64,000 nt of DNA from Thalassospiraceae bacterium LMO-SO8. GTDB taxonomy: Bacteria; Pseudomonadota; Alphaproteobacteria; Rhodospirillales; Casp-alpha2. Of this stretch, positions 25,477-34,399 are shown one piece after another (position 1 is the first letter of the stretch; the number at the start of each line of letters is the position of its first letter). The stretch covers positions 2,972,001-3,036,000 of the forward strand of contig CP134226.1 in NCBI GenBank assembly GCA_031655335.1. The letters run 5' to 3'. The notes beneath the pieces are model-generated. The model did not search any database. It saw only the letters and a program-made list of their open reading frames with translations, and had not been told where the DNA came from. The translations under genes were made by a program, and so were the position numbers.

Positions 25477-28026
25477 ATGAGGGTTCTTTTCAAGTCTGTA
25501 TTTTTCCCCATCCTGGCGCGGGGGGCGTTGCTGGCCCTGATTGCGTTCGCCGGCATGGCGAACCCGTCCGACGCGGCGGCGCAGCAGACGCAGGCAGCCT
25601 TTACCGGTCAGGGTCACGCGATCTGTGGTGGGGTCGATCTACGCACGGGCAAGCTTTTAGATTCGTGCGGTTTCGAAAGTGCGAAGTATACCGGTAAGGC
25701 CGTCGGCAAATGCCCGAGCGGGTCGTTCTTCGATATCGGCACCTGGGCCTGCTTCACATGCCCCAGCGGCTACAACCGAACGGCGTTCGCGGTCGATACT
25801 CCGCAGGCCTGTTCCAAACAGGTCAGGGCTGAATACAAATACGCAAGGCGGGTCAGCGGCCACAAATCCTGTCCGAACGGCACCTTCAAGGACCCCCGCA
25901 ACGGCGGCGAATGCTGGCAATGCCCGTCGGGGTTCGGCCGGACCCTGTCCGCGGTCAACGCCTGGGATGCCTGCGGCAAGTTTGGCGCAAGCGCGCGCCG
26001 GGCTGAATTCATCGACCGGGTCTGCCCGGAAGGCACGATCACAGACCTGAACGGAAGCTGTTATTCCTGCCCCGAAGGGTTCCGCCGCACTGCCGCCGCG
26101 GTCACCGCCAACAATGCCTGTTTTCGTAACGAGGACCTGAAGCCGGCCGAGCAAACGGCGGCGCTGACCTGCAAGGCCGGCGAGCACTTCGATTTCATCG
26201 ACGGGGGAACGTGTTGGGAGTGCCCCGAGAATTCCGTGCGTTCGGTCTCCGGCGTTAAGACCAACAAGGCCTGCGAATTCACCAACATCCGTTGGGAAGC
26301 GGCCAAGCGTACGCCGAACGGGTTGTTCAAGCTGCCGGGCGGCCACGAGATCGCGGCCGAGGTCATCAAGGAGCGCACGCGGATCGACAAGATCCTCGAC
26401 GAGGCCATCAAGGCGGAAAAGGTGAGCGGTGCCGAGGCCACCGAATTCAGAGACGTCGCCTGGGAGCATATTCGGACGGGGCCCGAAAGCTCCTCGGTCC
26501 TGATGGCGGCCGTCTACCAACGCGTTTTCGATCTGATCAAGAATGGCCCGAGGACCAAGCCCGAGCGGGACTTGCTGAACTACATGGCCGTCTATATTCA
26601 GCAGTCGCGCCAGTTGGCCGCCTCGGAAATGGACAGCATCTGGAAAAGCTGGACCCGCGGCCAGGAGGCGCGCACATCGGCACTGGCGACAAGAAGTATG
26701 CACAGTGCCTATGACGTCGGCGTCGCCCCACCGGATTTGAAAAGCCTGGTCGCCAACGTCATGCATCTGGCGCCCGCCGCGGCGATGACGACTGCGTTCC
26801 TCGGCGCGTATGCGCTCGAAAACGTGTCGCCCGCGTTCGCTCAGCTGACGGCCCGCGCGGCGGTAGCAATAAGACCCTTCAATTGGGTGCAGAAAATTGC
26901 CTCACTCCAACAAACCGCGGAGAAGGCCGGAGCCGCGATTACCCACGCAGCCGCCGCAGCCCAGGCCGGAGCGGGGGTCATCGGCTCCTTTGCCGCTCCC
27001 TTCGCGGTCATGACGGCCGCGTCGGTAATCTTCAGCATCGCGACGGAAAACACCTTGGCGCAGAACCAACAGATATCCATTGTCAACGACGCTCTGGAGA
27101 CGTCGAAGAAGCCGGTGAACCTGTCCCGCCTGATCCTGACCCCAGAGGGCAGGGTGGAGGTCCTGAGCAACTGGGCGCTGATGACCCAGGAGTACTACAA
27201 GCCCAACGCCCGCACCTGGGCCGCGCTGGTGCCGACGCAGTCGTCGACGGGCAACACGGCGACCGTGAACGTGAATGGCACGAACATCGTCATAGACGTT
27301 CCCGTGGTGCCGAGCGTGACCTTGGAAGGCGACCGCACAGTGGTGGCGGGGGCCTCGGGCAGCGCGCCGAGTTGGGAGAAGGTCGCCGGTGCGGCCCTTG
27401 ATGTTGCGGTCGGCTCCGACGGTACTGTCTATGCGATCGGCGTGAATAAGACGAACGGCGGATATCAGATGTTCAAACGCGCCAAGACCGATAGCAAGTG
27501 GACCAAGATTATCGGAGGGGCGCTTCGCGTTGCGGTTTCCGGGACAGAGGCTTGGGTGGTGAACGACAAGGGCGGGATCTATGTTCAGTCGGGCACCCGA
27601 TGGCGAAAGGTCTCCGGCCCCGCGGCACAAGACATCGGCGCCAGCGCCAAAGGCGTGTGGATTACCGGTACCGATGACAAGATTTATCAACGCGTGGGCA
27701 ACAACTGGAATCTTGTTTCGGGTAAGGCCCAGCGGATCGATGTCGATCAGGACGGTCGCCCCTGGGTCGTGAACAACAAAGGCCACATCTTCGTCCACGA
27801 CAATAACTTGAAGTGGCAGAGGCTGCCGGGCGCCGCCAAGGATGTGGCGGTCGATGCACGGGGCGCGGCATACGTCGTCGGCACGAGTGGCGGCGTGTAC
27901 GTGTTCAACGGCACAAAGCGCGATTGGGACCGAATTTCTGACGACAAGGATTCCGTCGCCATCGGTGTCGGCGGTGGTCAGCTGTGGCGGATTTCCAAGT
28001 CAAACGAAACCTATCAGTATCGCTAG
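25477..28026 (+). CDS. exported Cys-rich repeat / tectonin-like propeller protein (copy A)
   Basis: 849 aa from the ATG at 25477 (GAGGAA seven bases upstream). Signal peptide 1-35. Residues about 79-266 hold four modules of the type CPxGxF-D, CWxCPxGxxRT, V, AC (first 79-112, then 132-166, 183-215, 232-266), like the GCC2/GCC3 or TNFR-like Cys repeats of extracellular proteins. A helical region (about 285-400), Ala-rich hydrophobic stretches near 430-450 and 490-522, and a short beta-rich linker follow. Residues about 632-849 form six tectonin-like repeats (SWEKVAGAALDVAVGSDGT; key Trp 633, 675, 709, 744, 780, 817), expected to make a six-bladed propeller. The role is unknown; surface binding or a toxin-like function is possible. 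Confidence 0.8.
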   Translation: MRVLFKSVFFPILARGALLALIAFAGMANPSDAAAQQTQAAFTGQGHAICGGVDLRTGKLLDSCGFESAKYTGKAVGKCPSGSFFDIGTWACFTCPSGYNRTAFAVDTPQACSKQVRAEYKYARRVSGHKSCPNGTFKDPRNGGECWQCPSGFGRTLSAVNAWDACGKFGASARRAEFIDRVCPEGTITDLNGSCYSCPEGFRRTAAAVTANNACFRNEDLKPAEQTAALTCKAGEHFDFIDGGTCWECPENSVRSVSGVKTNKACEFTNIRWEAAKRTPNGLFKLPGGHEIAAEVIKERTRIDKILDEAIKAEKVSGAEATEFRDVAWEHIRTGPESSSVLMAAVYQRVFDLIKNGPRTKPERDLLNYMAVYIQQSRQLAASEMDSIWKSWTRGQEARTSALATRSMHSAYDVGVAPPDLKSLVANVMHLAPAAAMTTAFLGAYALENVSPAFAQLTARAAVAIRPFNWVQKIASLQQTAEKAGAAITHAAAAAQAGAGVIGSFAAPFAVMTAASVIFSIATENTLAQNQQISIVNDALETSKKPVNLSRLILTPEGRVEVLSNWALMTQEYYKPNARTWAALVPTQSSTGNTATVNVNGTNIVIDVPVVPSVTLEGDRTVVAGASGSAPSWEKVAGAALDVAVGSDGTVYAIGVNKTNGGYQMFKRAKTDSKWTKIIGGALRVAVSGTEAWVVNDKGGIYVQSGTRWRKVSGPAAQDIGASAKGVWITGTDDKIYQRVGNNWNLVSGKAQRIDVDQDGRPWVVNNKGHIFVHDNNLKWQRLPGAAKDVAVDARGAAYVVGTSGGVYVFNGTKRDWDRISDDKDSVAIGVGGGQLWRISKSNETYQYR

Positions 28027-28064
28027 GCTGCCCGGCATTCATTCTACGATGATGCTCATATACT

Positions 28065-28091
28065 GCCGGCGGCCCGTGGCGGGCCGCCGGC
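28065..28091. terminator. GC-rich hairpin between the convergent copy A and copy B genes
   Basis: An 11-bp perfect stem (28065-28075 with 28081-28091), five-base loop. It has no T run on either side, but it is placed where both genes must end. Confidence 0.5.
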
Positions 28092-28117
28092 GAATTATGC
28101 GGCAGTAGGCGGCGTCG

Positions 28118-31100
28118 CTACTTTTGCCGGTACACCTCGGTTTTCGGACCCAGGTGCCAGATCTTTCCGCCGCCGACGGCGACGGCCGTCGCATCGCGGC
28201 CTGTCGTCATCCACTTGTTGGCGGCGGCGTCGAACAGCATGACCTTGCCGCTTGCATCGACCACCACCGGGACGCCGAAGGCATCGACGGCAATGTCCTG
28301 TGCCGTGCCGTTGAAGGGCTGCCATTTGCCGTTGACCAGGGCGAATATCTGGCCGGCCGCGTTGGTCAGCCAGGGATTGCCGTCACGGTCCACGGTGATG
28401 CGGGTTCCCCAGGCCGATTGATCGCGGAGCCATTGCTTGCCGGTCCAGCGATAGACGGCGAAGCTCCCTTGCTTGGTCGGTTCCGCCACGGCCCAGACAC
28501 CTTTGGCGCTGGCGCCGATATCGACGGCCTTCATGATCTTGCCGCCGGCCAGGACCGGCCGATTGGCCCAGGTCGTGCCGGCGCGCTCGAAGGCGATGCC
28601 GCCGTCGTTGACCAGCCAGGGCGTGGTGTCGGCCACGGCGATGCGCACGGCGCCGCCGGGTGCGGATTTCCAATCCCGATCCTTTGGTCCGCGGAAGTAA
28701 ATCCCGTTCCCGCCGGGCACCTTGTTGTCGCCGATCACCCAGACGGTCCCGTCGGTGGCGAGGGCGATGTCATGGGCGCGGCCGGGGATCTGTTCCCAAT
28801 CATTGCCACGGCCCGGCTGCAGGCTCGCCGTCTCGTTGATCACGGGGATGGTCTGGCCTTGAATCTTCTGGCTCGGCGTATTGCCCGTATTGAGCGGGGT
28901 CACGACCGGGTCACCCTGCATGATGACGGTCGTCGGCGCCGTCACGTTCGTCAATTGGGTCGCCGCTTCCTTGCCTTGGGCATAGGATTTGATCCGGGAC
29001 ATGACGTGGGCGGCCGGATCGCTCAGGCCCGACATTGCCAGCAACCAGTATCCTTCCAGGACGGACCTGCGTTCCTCGGTCTGGAAGTCGCGGGTAAGGT
29101 CCGGTGTCTGCTTGGCATGGGCGAGCATGGCCAACAGATGCCCGCGGTCGGTCTTGGAGTATTCGTCCATCTTCGTCGCGACCTCGATCACGACCTCAAT
29201 GATGGCGGTAATGACAAAGGCGGGGCCGGCGGCCTTCAGGAATTTGAAGACGCTACTGGCCCCCTTCGACAAGGCCTTGTTCAGCCCCTTGAGGGCGACC
29301 TTTCCCGCGACGTCGTCGACAGGCGATTTGGTTAATAGCTTTGTCGTTTTCTTGGCGAGTTCCCCGCCACCTTCTTTGATGCCTTCCACGACCTTTTTCT
29401 TTATGCCCTGACGGATGCCGTAGTTGGGCCTGACCAGTTTCTTGAGGGTGGGATTGGTGGCGACGGCAACCATGGTGCCGCCGGCAATGACGGTCAGACC
29501 GGAAACCGAGGCAATCGTCGCGGCCTGGACGATTTCGTGCCAATCGGGGGGCGGCGTCGGCTCGTCCGCCGGTTTCACCTGGGTCAAGTCAGGCCCGCCG
29601 CTCTTGCCGTTCGTGGTGATTAGGCCCGACGTGGAGTTTTCCGCGAATTTCTTCCAGTAGGCCTCGGCCGTTCTCCAGGCATCGAATGCTTTCAAGGCTT
29701 CTTCCGCGACGTATATCCGACGGTTCTTGACGTAGTCGGCGAAGCTCGCCAACAGGCGTTTGTCGGCGGCGGTTACCTTGCGCGCGTCGGATGGGACTTG
29801 CGACGGGTTCGCGGCAGCCAGTTCGATCCGCCCGAACACCATGTTCATGAGAATGCTGCTGACACCGGGCGTTTCCTCGATTTCCGCCCAGGCTTCGGCA
29901 ACTTCCTTTTCCGGGTTCTGTTTGCAGTTCCTGGCCGCGTCGAGATCGTCCTTGTTCTCGGCACAGGACCGGACCATTTCGCGGATCGCGGCGTCTAACT
30001 TTTTCCGGTCGTCCCGCAGGATTTCCAGAACGACATCGTCGGCGCCGGGCAGCCGGAACAGGCCCGGTTCGCCGAAGGGGGCCGCGTACCATTCCGTGGT
30101 CGGCCCCTGACAGGCGTCATGGTTGTAAACCGGTGCATAGGTCCGCGTGTGTTCGGCCGGACAGGACCAGCAGGTGCCGCCGTCCGGCGCCGGCTTGGCC
30201 CTGGGGCTGGTGATGCCGGCGGTCTTCATGTTGTTGAAGAAGGTGTTGTCGACCTTGATGAAGTCGAAATGCTGGCCTGCGGGGCAGGTCAGTGCCGATA
30301 CGAATTTGGCCTTTGAAACCACCAGACCCGGCGTCGTCTCGCAAGCTTGCGGTGATGTGATGGGGTTCAACAGCACGCGGTCATAGGTTTCCGGGCATTT
30401 CCAGCATTCGCCACCGTTGCGCGGATCAGTGATGGTGCCGGCTTCGCACTTGGCGATGCCGCGCACCGTGGCGCGCGCCGACGCCGCCGGGATCGCCCTG
30501 CTGCACCCACTCGTACTATTGACGTGGTGCGCGGTACGGACGAACCCGCTCGGGCATTGCCAACAGGCGCCCCCGTCCCAGGCATCGTGAAACTGACCCG
30601 GTTTGCAATCGTGCGGCCAAAGAGTGTTGAACATGCGCGTTGGGCGGCGGAGTTCCTCGGAGGAGGGCCGGGTACACTTATCCCAGGCATCGACACGCGG
30701 CAGGACATTGGTCTCGTATCCTTTAGGGCAGGACCAGCATTCGCCGCCGCGGATGCTGTCATAGAATGCCTTTTCAAATTGTGCCGTTGGGCCCGGGCAC
30801 AAATCCCCCAGCTTCGTGGCCGGTTTGAAACGTTGTTTGACGTTGGATTCCTGCCAGGTTGCCTGCCGCGCACACGCGCGGTCAGTATCGACGGCGGCAG
30901 CGGTCCTGGTAAAGCCGCCTGGGCAGGACCAGCATTGCCAGAGCCCGATGTCGAAGATCGACCCGGCCGGGCAGGAGCCCAGGGCCGGGCCTTCGTAGAT
31001 GGCGTGTTTCGATTTGCAGGGCGGCTGCGGCTTGCCGTCACGGCGCAGGCCGCCGCATTCCGTGTGGGAGGTGTAGAAATCCCAGCCATGGCTGAGATGC

Positions 31101-31279
31101 TCATCCTTGCCCACCTTTACATTCTGCGCCCCGACAAGCGTCGCTGTGGTGATGGGCAACGCGAAGCCGATGATGAGCAACAGCGGTGCAACAAACAACA
31201 CGCGGTACTGTCGGCCCACAATAGCTACGAGCACACCCACAAGAACCAGCAGCGATATCGCCAAGCCGATTTCAACCAT
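28118..31279 (-). CDS. membrane-anchored Cys-rich repeat / tectonin-like propeller protein (copy B)
   Basis: 1053 aa from the ATG at 31279 with GGGGGAG upstream. Two N-terminal membrane segments (about 4-22 and 27-49) replace the signal peptide of copy A. Five Cys modules follow, for example CPAGSIFDIGLWQCWSCPGG and CWKCPETYDR, with the same CWxCP core. The shared junction LFRLPGADDVV (LFKLPGGHEIA in A) leads to a helical middle with hydrophobic stretches (SGLTVIAGGTMVAV; FVITAIIEVVIEVA). The C-terminal ~220 residues are tectonin-like repeats (DWEQIPGRAHDIALATDGT). Clearly a paralog of the convergent neighbour, with one more Cys module. It may be the anchored partner of the secreted copy; that is inference. 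Confidence 0.8.
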   Translation of the reverse strand: MVEIGLAISLLVLVGVLVAIVGRQYRVLFVAPLLLIIGFALPITTATLVGAQNVKVGKDEHLSHGWDFYTSHTECGGLRRDGKPQPPCKSKHAIYEGPALGSCPAGSIFDIGLWQCWSCPGGFTRTAAAVDTDRACARQATWQESNVKQRFKPATKLGDLCPGPTAQFEKAFYDSIRGGECWSCPKGYETNVLPRVDAWDKCTRPSSEELRRPTRMFNTLWPHDCKPGQFHDAWDGGACWQCPSGFVRTAHHVNSTSGCSRAIPAASARATVRGIAKCEAGTITDPRNGGECWKCPETYDRVLLNPITSPQACETTPGLVVSKAKFVSALTCPAGQHFDFIKVDNTFFNNMKTAGITSPRAKPAPDGGTCWSCPAEHTRTYAPVYNHDACQGPTTEWYAAPFGEPGLFRLPGADDVVLEILRDDRKKLDAAIREMVRSCAENKDDLDAARNCKQNPEKEVAEAWAEIEETPGVSSILMNMVFGRIELAAANPSQVPSDARKVTAADKRLLASFADYVKNRRIYVAEEALKAFDAWRTAEAYWKKFAENSTSGLITTNGKSGGPDLTQVKPADEPTPPPDWHEIVQAATIASVSGLTVIAGGTMVAVATNPTLKKLVRPNYGIRQGIKKKVVEGIKEGGGELAKKTTKLLTKSPVDDVAGKVALKGLNKALSKGASSVFKFLKAAGPAFVITAIIEVVIEVATKMDEYSKTDRGHLLAMLAHAKQTPDLTRDFQTEERRSVLEGYWLLAMSGLSDPAAHVMSRIKSYAQGKEAATQLTNVTAPTTVIMQGDPVVTPLNTGNTPSQKIQGQTIPVINETASLQPGRGNDWEQIPGRAHDIALATDGTVWVIGDNKVPGGNGIYFRGPKDRDWKSAPGGAVRIAVADTTPWLVNDGGIAFERAGTTWANRPVLAGGKIMKAVDIGASAKGVWAVAEPTKQGSFAVYRWTGKQWLRDQSAWGTRITVDRDGNPWLTNAAGQIFALVNGKWQPFNGTAQDIAVDAFGVPVVVDASGKVMLFDAAANKWMTTGRDATAVAVGGGKIWHLGPKTEVYRQK

Positions 31280-31629
31280 CACGCTCTCCCCCTCGTTCGG
31301 GCATCTGCCCGTCATTCGGTCCGCACGGTCCCATCGAGAGCTGCCGCAGGTTCAATACCCACCGAGACGAGACAGAACCGCCACAGCGCGCATGGTGCCG
31401 TCACCGTCTTGTGCGGTGATTGCGCGGCTAGGATTACTTTTCCTACGATGGGACGAGGGTGCAAGATGCGCGTTATATGATAAAAGGCTATACTATGAAG
31501 GATCGTCCTATAATAATTCGTGCTAGTATTTGGTGTGTCCGAACAGGAACGGTTTCGGATAGGTTCAAGACACGGGCATTCGCATCAGGCCACATGCCGA
31601 ACTTGTAGAAACAGTGTTGATTTCCTCCC
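31280..31629. promoter_or_regulatory. divergent intergenic region between copy B and an AraC gene
   Basis: 350 bases without a gene. An A/T-rich stretch at about 31425-31530 (GCGTTATATGATAAAA and CCTATAATAATTCG) could hold promoters in both directions. No palindromic operator stands out. Confidence 0.4.
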
Positions 31630-32586
31630 ATGCCAACCAACGTGGAATGGCTCCTGCAAGAGGCCACCGGTGACCGCAGTCTTCGCGTCGAAAAGCGAAT
31701 GATGATCGACGACGGTAATTGGACGGCGGAAATCGAGCGGCTTGAAATCGGCCCCGGACTTCGGGTGTTTCTTGCGACGGCGGATGTGCACAAGGATCTC
31801 ACCGTGCAACCGGCCGACGGCGAGGACGATATCTGGCTGAACAGCGATGTCGCGGTTTCGGGGCGCGTCGACATTCATTTGCGCGACGGACCCAAGACCC
31901 ATGTCGGTCCCGACCACGCGATCCTGTTTCGCCCGTTGATCCGCGTCGTCGATTATCACCTGACGGCGGGTCAGCAAATCAAGATGGCGGGTTACGGCCT
32001 GCATATCGACCGGGTCGTGCGCCTGTTCGACGGAAACGTGCCCAATGAGTTGTGCCCGCTTGTTGAGCCGAACATCGGCGAAAGCCGCATCTTCGCCATG
32101 AAAAATACGCGCCAGCTCCGCAATCTGGCGCAAAACCTGTTTGCCCCGGGCTTGAACGGTCCGCTTCGAACCCTGTTCATGGAAGGCACCGTTTTGCAGT
32201 TGCTCGCCGTTCAGGCCGCGGGACGGCCGAATGGAAAGGGGGCGCGGAGCGAGTTGTCCAGGAGTGAGCGCGACAGCGTTCATGCCGCGCGGGACATCTT
32301 ACTGGCGGACATGCGGAACCCGCCGAGTCTGGGGGAACTGGCCAACGCGGTCGGGTTGACGGAAAAGCGGTTGAACGCCGGATTCCGCATGGCTTTCGGC
32401 GCGACGGTCTTTGAAGTGTTGCGAAACCACCGCCTGGAACATGCGCGCATCGCGTTGACGATGGAATCCACCCCGATGAAGGTCATCGCCTACCGGGTCG
32501 GTTACAACCACGTCACCAACTTCATCAACGCCTATACCGCGCGCTACGGGAATCCGCCGGGTCGTCACACCCGGCGCGGCAGCTAG
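31630..32586 (+). CDS. AraC-family transcriptional regulator (PchR-like)
   Basis: 318 aa. An N-terminal sensor of about 215 residues, then the two-HTH AraC domain: PPSLGELANAVGLTEKRLN with FRMAFGATVFEVLRNHRLEH, and MKVIAYRVGYNHVTNFINAY. The order and length match PchR-type regulators, which often answer to siderophores, but no siderophore genes lie here. It diverges from copy B and so is a candidate regulator of it. With the AraC gene at 24221 it brackets the paralog pair. Confidence 0.88.
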   Translation: MPTNVEWLLQEATGDRSLRVEKRMMIDDGNWTAEIERLEIGPGLRVFLATADVHKDLTVQPADGEDDIWLNSDVAVSGRVDIHLRDGPKTHVGPDHAILFRPLIRVVDYHLTAGQQIKMAGYGLHIDRVVRLFDGNVPNELCPLVEPNIGESRIFAMKNTRQLRNLAQNLFAPGLNGPLRTLFMEGTVLQLLAVQAAGRPNGKGARSELSRSERDSVHAARDILLADMRNPPSLGELANAVGLTEKRLNAGFRMAFGATVFEVLRNHRLEHARIALTMESTPMKVIAYRVGYNHVTNFINAYTARYGNPPGRHTRRGS

Positions 32587-32649
32587 ATACAGAACGCCGC
32601 CCTGGCAAAGAGCCGGGCTTATGGACGAAGACGAAATCCGCGATGGGGA

Positions 32650-33555
32650 TCAGGCCGCCGCGTGGGCCGGGTCCGCTCGTTCGGTCAGGAAAGGCGCGTC
32701 CCCCAGCAGCGTCACCCGGTTCATGTGGCGGCGGAAGCCGTGATAGTCGTTGATGGCGAAATGCTGGGTGCAGCGGTTGTCCCAGAAGGCGAGGGATCCG
32801 GGCTGCCAGCGAAACCGGCAGACGAATTCCGGCTTGCACAGGTGGGCGAACAGGTAGTGCAGCAGCGGCGCGCTTTCCTCGCGCGTCATGCCTTCGAAAT
32901 TCTTGGTGAACACGCTGTTGACGTAAAGTGCGTCGCGGCCCGATTCCGGATGGGTGCGGATCACCGGATGGGTCGCCTCCTGTTCGACATCGTCGGAATG
33001 CTGAAACCCGCCGGAAGCGCTCCCGGGCAATTCGGCCTCGGCCGCCCGTTTGGCGAAATTCTCCCGCGCGCTGTGGAAGGCGCGCATCCCCCGCAGCATC
33101 GTTTTCATACCGTCCGACAGGGTTTCATAGGCCAGGTACATGTTGGCGAACATGGTATCGCCGCCGAAGGGCGGCACTTCCTTGGCGTAGAGGATGGAGC
33201 CGAGGGCCGGACGTCGGGTGTAGCTGACGTCCGTGTGCCAGCGGTCGCCGATGTTGTTCTTGTGTTGCGGTTCCTTGAGCAGGAGTTGGACTTCCTCGTG
33301 GCCGGGCACCTGGGGAAAGAACGAATTGACGTGCAGGTCACCGAACAGGCGGCCGAAGGCCTTTTGCCGGTCGGGCGTCAGATCCTGGTCGCGGAAGAAG
33401 ATGACCAGGTTGTCGACCAGGGCGCGGCGGATTTCCGCAATCACCTCGGGGTCGAGGGACCGCGACAGGTCGACGCCGCCGATCTCCGCGCCGAGGGCGC
33501 CTGAGATCGGGCTGATGGTGATGTGACGGAAATCGGATTGCGGTTGTGCGGTCAT
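32650..33555 (-). CDS. TauD/TfdA-family Fe(II)/2-oxoglutarate dioxygenase
   Basis: 301 aa, full family length. Iron ligands are H107 and D109 (RWHTDVSYTRRP) and H265 (CTQHFAINDYHG); R276 eleven residues later should bind 2-oxoglutarate. The N-terminus has GALGAEIGGVDLSR, the usual TauD opening. The enzyme hydroxylates a small organic acid or sulfonate using 2-oxoglutarate; the substrate is not fixed by sequence. The TetR gene lies 18 bases downstream on the same strand side, so both read leftward, TetR first. Confidence 0.9.
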   Translation of the reverse strand: MTAQPQSDFRHITISPISGALGAEIGGVDLSRSLDPEVIAEIRRALVDNLVIFFRDQDLTPDRQKAFGRLFGDLHVNSFFPQVPGHEEVQLLLKEPQHKNNIGDRWHTDVSYTRRPALGSILYAKEVPPFGGDTMFANMYLAYETLSDGMKTMLRGMRAFHSARENFAKRAAEAELPGSASGGFQHSDDVEQEATHPVIRTHPESGRDALYVNSVFTKNFEGMTREESAPLLHYLFAHLCKPEFVCRFRWQPGSLAFWDNRCTQHFAINDYHGFRRHMNRVTLLGDAPFLTERADPAHAAA

Positions 33556-33573
33556 CGGACGGGGCTCCCAAAT

Positions 33574-34248
33574 TCAGGCGGTTTTGCGCGGCGCCTCGGC
33601 AAGAAGGGCCAGGGTTTCTTCGGATACGGGCGCCGTCAGGGCGCCGGCGATGCTGTCGATCAGGTTGGCGACGAACAATTGGGTGCCGCCGCTGCGTCCG
33701 GTGGTGCGGCCGCCGGCATCGCGCCGCGCCTTGTCGGCCAGGGCGTGGACGAAATGGGCGACGGCCTGGCGGATGCGCTGTTCGACCACGGTTGCCGGCA
33801 GGTCCGAAAGCAGGCCGCGCAACAGGTCGCGGGTGCGCGCCATGCCATGGTCGAACTTATCGCGCACCAGGCCGCCCAGATCGACCCCCGGGTCGCTGAT
33901 CACCTGTGCCAGAAAGCGCACGTAATGGCCGCCGCGCATAACGGGGTCGAGTTGCTCCGCCAACGGCGCGACCATGGCGGCGACGACGGGACGCACCTGG
34001 ATTACCGGGGCGGCGGCCTCCAGCGCGTCGAGCATGGCGACGCGACGCCGGTTGATGCCCGCCATGCGGCGTTCGAAGATCGCTTCGAGCAACATTTCCC
34101 GAGTGCCGAAATGGTAATGCAGCGCGGCCACGTTCTTCTGCCCGGCGGCGCGGTTGATCTCGCGCAGGGATACGTTGTCGATGCCCTTCTCGGCGAACAG
34201 CCGTTCGGCGGCGAGGACAAGCTTTTCGCGGGTATCGGTCGGGTCCAT
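33574..34248 (-). CDS. TetR-family repressor
   Basis: 224 aa. N-terminal HTH with KLVLAAERLFAEKGIDNVSL and AAGQKNVAALHYHFGTREML, the usual TetR layout. The ligand-binding part is helical and unassigned. It is upstream of the TauD-like gene in the same direction and divergent from the FAH-family gene, with a 32-bp palindrome just before its start, so it probably controls itself, the dioxygenase and perhaps the FAH gene. Confidence 0.9.
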   Translation of the reverse strand: MDPTDTREKLVLAAERLFAEKGIDNVSLREINRAAGQKNVAALHYHFGTREMLLEAIFERRMAGINRRRVAMLDALEAAAPVIQVRPVVAAMVAPLAEQLDPVMRGGHYVRFLAQVISDPGVDLGGLVRDKFDHGMARTRDLLRGLLSDLPATVVEQRIRQAVAHFVHALADKARRDAGGRTTGRSGGTQLFVANLIDSIAGALTAPVSEETLALLAEAPRKTA

Positions 34249-34260
34249 GGGGTAACCATA

Positions 34261-34292
34261 TTAAATCATTTGAATTAATTCAAATGATTTAA
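34261..34292. promoter_or_regulatory. 32-bp perfect palindrome, probable TetR operator
   Basis: Bases 34261-34292 are fully self-complementary around TTAA (34275-34278), with arms containing AAATCATTTGAATT. The site is 12 bases upstream of the TetR start and 108 upstream of the FAH-family gene. It is very A/T-rich in GC-rich surroundings. Confidence 0.8.
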
Positions 34293-34399
34293 ATCTGCCA
34301 GACAAGGACGCTGCCCCATCAAAGCGAAATGTTGACAAAGGGGCCCGTGAGAAGGCCTTTTCAAAGGTAGACAAGACCATACCAAGAGGAATTCCATTC

